The notes below the pieces were generated by a model, which had not been told where the DNA came from, made no database searches, and saw only the letters and a program-made list of their open reading frames with translations. Below, piece by piece: positions 61,207-64,000 of a stretch of 64,000 nucleotides of DNA. Position 1 is the first letter of the stretch. Each line of letters starts with the position of its first letter. The stretch covers positions 2,418,001-2,482,000 of the forward strand of contig NZ_CP163302.1 in NCBI RefSeq assembly GCF_041022165.1. Direction: 5' to 3'. Origin of the DNA: Sinomonas sp. P10A9 (lineage in GTDB: Bacteria; Actinomycetota; Actinomycetes; Actinomycetales; Micrococcaceae). The position numbers and the translations under genes are program-made.

Positions 61207-62697
61207 GTGACCTTCATTTCCACCACCCGATCTGCCGACGTCGTTCTGATCGGCGGGGGCATCATGAGCGCCACCCTCGGCGCCTTCCTCAAGAAGCTAG
61301 AGCCCAGCTGGAGCATCGTCCTCTTCGAGCGCCTCGACGATGTGGGGCTCGAGAGCTCGGACCCCTGGAACAACGCGGGCACGGGGCACGCGGCGTACTG
61401 CGAGCTGAACTACTCGCCCCAGGCCAAGGACGGCTCGGTGAGCCCCGCGAAGGCGCTGGGGATCAACGAGGGCTTCCAGCTCTCGCGCCAGTTCTGGTCG
61501 CACCTCGTCAACGACGGCAGCATCGGCGCGCCGTCGAACTTCATCCACACGGTGCCGCACATGAGCTTCGTGATCGGCGACGCCCACGCGGACTTCCTCA
61601 AGGCCCGCTACGAGGCGCTCCACCCGAACGCGCTCTTCTCCTCGATGGAGTACAGCGAGGAGCCTGCGCAGATCGCCGAGTGGGCACCGCTCGTCATGGG
61701 CGGCCGCGGCGCCGGCCGCGTCGCCGCAACCCGCGTGGCCGAGGGCACCGACGTCGACTTCGGCCGCCTCTCGAGGGAACTCGTAGGGTTCCTCGCGGGC
61801 AACGGAGTCGAGGTCAACTACGGCACCGACGTGACCAACCTCGAGCGCTCCCGCGGGGGCTGGAGCGTCGCGACCAAGCACAAGGCCTCGGGCGAGCGTG
61901 GCGGAATCCACGCCAAGTTCGTGTTCGTCGGCGCCGGCGGCGGTGCGCTGCACCTCCTTCAGGCCTCCGGGATCGCGGAGAGCAAGGGCTACGGCGGCTT
62001 CCCCGTCTCGGGCCAGTTCCTGCGCAGCACCGATGAGTCGGTTGCCGCCCAGCACAACGCGAAGGTGTACGGCCAGGCGTCCGTCGGGGCCCCGCCCATG
62101 TCGGTCCCGCACCTGGACACGCGCTACGTCAACGGCAAGCGCTCGCTCCTGTTCGGCCCGTACGCGGGCTTCTCGACGAACTTCCTCAAGAACGGCTCGC
62201 TCTGGGACCTCCCCGGCTCGATACGCCTTGGCAACATCATCCCGATGCTCGCCGTCGGCAAGGACAACATGGACCTCACGGCCTACCTCATCAAGGAAGT
62301 CGCCAAGAGCCGCGATGCGAAGGTCCAGGCCCTGCGTGAGTACTTCCCCGAGGCCGCAGGCGACGGCTGGGAACTCATCACCGCGGGCCAGCGCGTGCAG
62401 ATCATCAAGAAGAGCGCCTCCAAGGGCGGTGAGCTCCAGTTCGGCACCGAGGTCATCACGGCCCGCGACGGGTCGATCGGTGCCCTCCTCGGAGCCTCGC
62501 CGGGCGCTTCCACGGCCGTGCCGATCATGCTGGAGCTCATGCAGCGCTGCTTCCCGAAGAACTTCAAGGGATGGGAACCCAAGTTCAGCGAGATGATGCC
62601 GGGCTACGGCCTCAAGCTCAACGAGAACGCGGACCTCGCTGCCGAGATCGCCGCCGACACCGCGACGTCCCTCGGCCTCGCGGCCCCGGCCCGCTAA
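61207..62697 (+). CDS. mqo: Malate:quinone oxidoreductase
   Basis: Membrane-associated FAD enzyme of 496 residues that oxidises malate to oxaloacetate and passes electrons to menaquinone or ubiquinone in the TCA cycle. FAD motif [20 protein letters not shown] at the N-terminus, then [21 protein letters not shown] and [17 protein letters not shown]. The GTG at 61207 has GGGAGA upstream; the frame before it is not conserved. It has its own transcription unit. Confidence 0.95.
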   Translation: MTFISTTRSADVVLIGGGIMSATLGAFLKKLEPSWSIVLFERLDDVGLESSDPWNNAGTGHAAYCELNYSPQAKDGSVSPAKALGINEGFQLSRQFWSHLVNDGSIGAPSNFIHTVPHMSFVIGDAHADFLKARYEALHPNALFSSMEYSEEPAQIAEWAPLVMGGRGAGRVAATRVAEGTDVDFGRLSRELVGFLAGNGVEVNYGTDVTNLERSRGGWSVATKHKASGERGGIHAKFVFVGAGGGALHLLQASGIAESKGYGGFPVSGQFLRSTDESVAAQHNAKVYGQASVGAPPMSVPHLDTRYVNGKRSLLFGPYAGFSTNFLKNGSLWDLPGSIRLGNIIPMLAVGKDNMDLTAYLIKEVAKSRDAKVQALREYFPEAAGDGWELITAGQRVQIIKKSASKGGELQFGTEVITARDGSIGALLGASPGASTAVPIMLELMQRCFPKNFKGWEPKFSEMMPGYGLKLNENADLAAEIAADTATSLGLAAPAR

Positions 62698-62801
62698 GGC
62701 GGTCCCTCCTCGGCCCGTGACCTCTTCAAGGAGGACGCGGGCCGTTCGCTACCCGTCCACCTCTTCCCGGCTCGGCCGGGATCCCTGCGAAAGGGCCACT
62801 G

Positions 62802-64000
62802 ATGTTCCGGCTCGCCCGACTGTCCATGGCGAACAGGGCGCTGATCGCGCTCATCATGGTGTTCGCCTCGGTCTTCGGCGTCATCACTGCGGGAAGCCTC
62901 AAGCAGGAACTCATCCCGTCCATCGAGTTTCCCCAGCTCACGGTCGTCACGGCGATGGCCGGCGCGTCGCCGGACGTCGTGGACAAGCAGATCGGCCAGC
63001 CGCTGGAGAAGTCGCTCCAGGCCGTCGAGGGCCTCGAGAGCAGCGCATCGACGTCCCGCACCGGGGTCTCGACGATCCGCCTCTCGTTCCAGTACGGGAC
63101 GAACCTCGACCGCGCGCGCAACCAGATCGACCGGGCGATCTCCAACGTGAAGTCCCAGCTGCCCGCCGATGCCTCGCCGAACACCCTCGCGGGCAGCATC
63201 AGCGACTTCCCGATCGTCTTCATCGCAGTCTCCTCGGACAAGCGGCTCAGCGAGCTCGACACCCAGCTGATCCAGCAGGCGGTCCCGAAGCTCACGAAGA
63301 TCGACGGAGTCCGCAGCGTGGACGTGACCGGGGGCGCGACGCAGCACCTCCAGATCCAGCCGGACCAGGCGGCCATGGCGAGCCGCGGCGTCGACATCGG
63401 TTCGATCCGCACGGCCCTGCAGAACAGCGGTTCGCTCGTCCCGATCGGCACGGTGTCCGAGCAGGGCAAGACCCTCTCCCTCCAGGCCGGGAGCCCCGTC
63501 GACTCGACGGATGCGGTCAAGGGCCTGCCGCTCACCGGCGCGAAGCAGCCGACCACCATCGGCGACGTCTCAGCCGTCACAATCGAGGACGACGCCCCGA
63601 CGTCGATCACCCGCACCGACGGCAAGCCCACTCTCGCGCTGTCCGTGACGAAGAAGCCGGAGGGCGACACCGTGGCGGTCTCGCACGCCGTGCGCGACGC
63701 GCTCCCCCAGCTGGCCTCGGACCTCGGCTCGAACGCGAAGATGACCGCCGTCTTCGATCAGGCGCCGTTCATCGAGAAGTCCATCCGCGACCTCGCGACC
63801 GAGGGACTCCTGGGACTCGGATTCGCCGTCCTGACGATCCTCGTCTTCCTCCTCTCCGTCCGCTCGACCCTCGTCACGGCCGTCTCCATCCCCCTCTCGC
63901 TCCTCATCACGTTCATCGGGCTGTACGCCTCGAAGTACTCGCTGAACATCCTCACGCTCGGGGCGCTCACGATCGCGATCGGCCGCGTCGTCGACGACTC
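62802..64000 (+). CDS. RND-family efflux permease, N-terminal part (cut by window edge)
   Basis: The first about 399 residues of an AcrB/SwrC-like proton-driven exporter; the usual length is over 1000. ATG 62802, with AAAGGG upstream, gives MFRLARLSMANRALIALIMV, and the first membrane segment is followed by the large periplasmic porter domain (GASPDVVDKQIGQPLEKSLQ, then DFPIVFIAVSSD). Membrane segments 2-4 follow. The last visible residues GALTIAIGRVVDD hold the paired Asp of helix 4 that carries protons. It begins 104 bp after mqo. No periplasmic adaptor gene is seen upstream. Confidence 0.9.
   Translation, partial: MFRLARLSMANRALIALIMVFASVFGVITAGSLKQELIPSIEFPQLTVVTAMAGASPDVVDKQIGQPLEKSLQAVEGLESSASTSRTGVSTIRLSFQYGTNLDRARNQIDRAISNVKSQLPADASPNTLAGSISDFPIVFIAVSSDKRLSELDTQLIQQAVPKLTKIDGVRSVDVTGGATQHLQIQPDQAAMASRGVDIGSIRTALQNSGSLVPIGTVSEQGKTLSLQAGSPVDSTDAVKGLPLTGAKQPTTIGDVSAVTIEDDAPTSITRTDGKPTLALSVTKKPEGDTVAVSHAVRDALPQLASDLGSNAKMTAVFDQAPFIEKSIRDLATEGLLGLGFAVLTILVFLLSVRSTLVTAVSIPLSLLITFIGLYASKYSLNILTLGALTIAIGRVVDD

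Overview
The window is a 64 kb piece of a high-GC actinobacterial chromosome. Gene content and order (smc/ftsY/amt/glnB, recG/thiL/ddl/gpsA, leuDC/IclR/gltX/leuB/serA/ilvCNB) point to Micrococcaceae (Arthrobacter or Sinomonas type). The order from recG to ilvB closely parallels, from memory, the Mycobacterium tuberculosis Rv2973c-Rv3003c segment, with local insertions. Almost all of it is core chromosome. I see no prophage, insertion sequence, CRISPR array or rRNA.

Region by region. 1-4.9 kb: the 3' half of zwf, then two tandem amt-glnB/K modules on the minus strand, each with the same nitrogen-type promoter element. 4.9-9.6 kb: an MFS exporter and a large secreted copper-radical (galactose) oxidase-like protein. 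9.7-15.7 kb: ftsY, then a small catabolic island (MHS permease, LysR regulator, CaiB-type CoA-transferase, crotonase-family protein) that separates ftsY from smc. 15.7-22.6 kb: smc, mutM, rnc, rpmF, a DUF177 gene and coaD. 22.7-30.2 kb: an aminotransferase/spermidine-synthase-like pair, then a tightly overlapped minus-strand chain thiL, DAK2, recG, a repeat-encoding small ORF, rsmD and two small ORFs. 30.3-35.2 kb: DUF3515, then the murA-plsC-gpsA-ddl operon. 35.4-38.3 kb: leuDC and a divergent IclR-type regulator. 38.3-42.9 kb: DUF1697, a Gln-Glu-Glu tRNA operon, a HAD hydrolase, gltX and an FAH-family protein. 43.1-57.6 kb: branched-chain amino acid and serine genes (ilvE, leuB, serA, ilvC, ilvN, ilvB, ilvD), interrupted by a DUF559 nuclease-like gene flanked by repeat arrays and by metG. 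57.7-64 kb: small genes, tRNA-Lys, a Bcp peroxiredoxin, tRNA-Leu, a solute-binding lipoprotein, mqo and the start of an RND efflux pump.

Metabolically the window is dominated by branched-chain amino acid synthesis. ilvB, ilvN, ilvC, ilvD and ilvE plus leuB, leuC and leuD are all here; leuA and ilvA are not. Two control points can be read directly. One is an overlapping divergent promoter with a 15-bp palindrome between leuC and the IclR gene. The other is a complete transcription attenuator (promoter, Val/Leu-rich leader peptide, terminator) in front of ilvB. Nitrogen assimilation is represented by the duplicated ammonium transporter/PII modules.

The most unusual things seen are: an Amt paralogue in which the first pore histidine is Glu; two inverted arrays of one 21-bp repeat family enclosing a DUF559 gene; a REP-like palindrome family (core ACGACGGCG/CGCCGTCGT) that lies in intergenic regions but also inside three reading frames; in-frame 15-bp and 18-bp minisatellites in small overlapping ORFs around rsmD; and a probable ATT start codon on the DUF177 gene. 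All names are assigned by reading the sequence. No database search was run.
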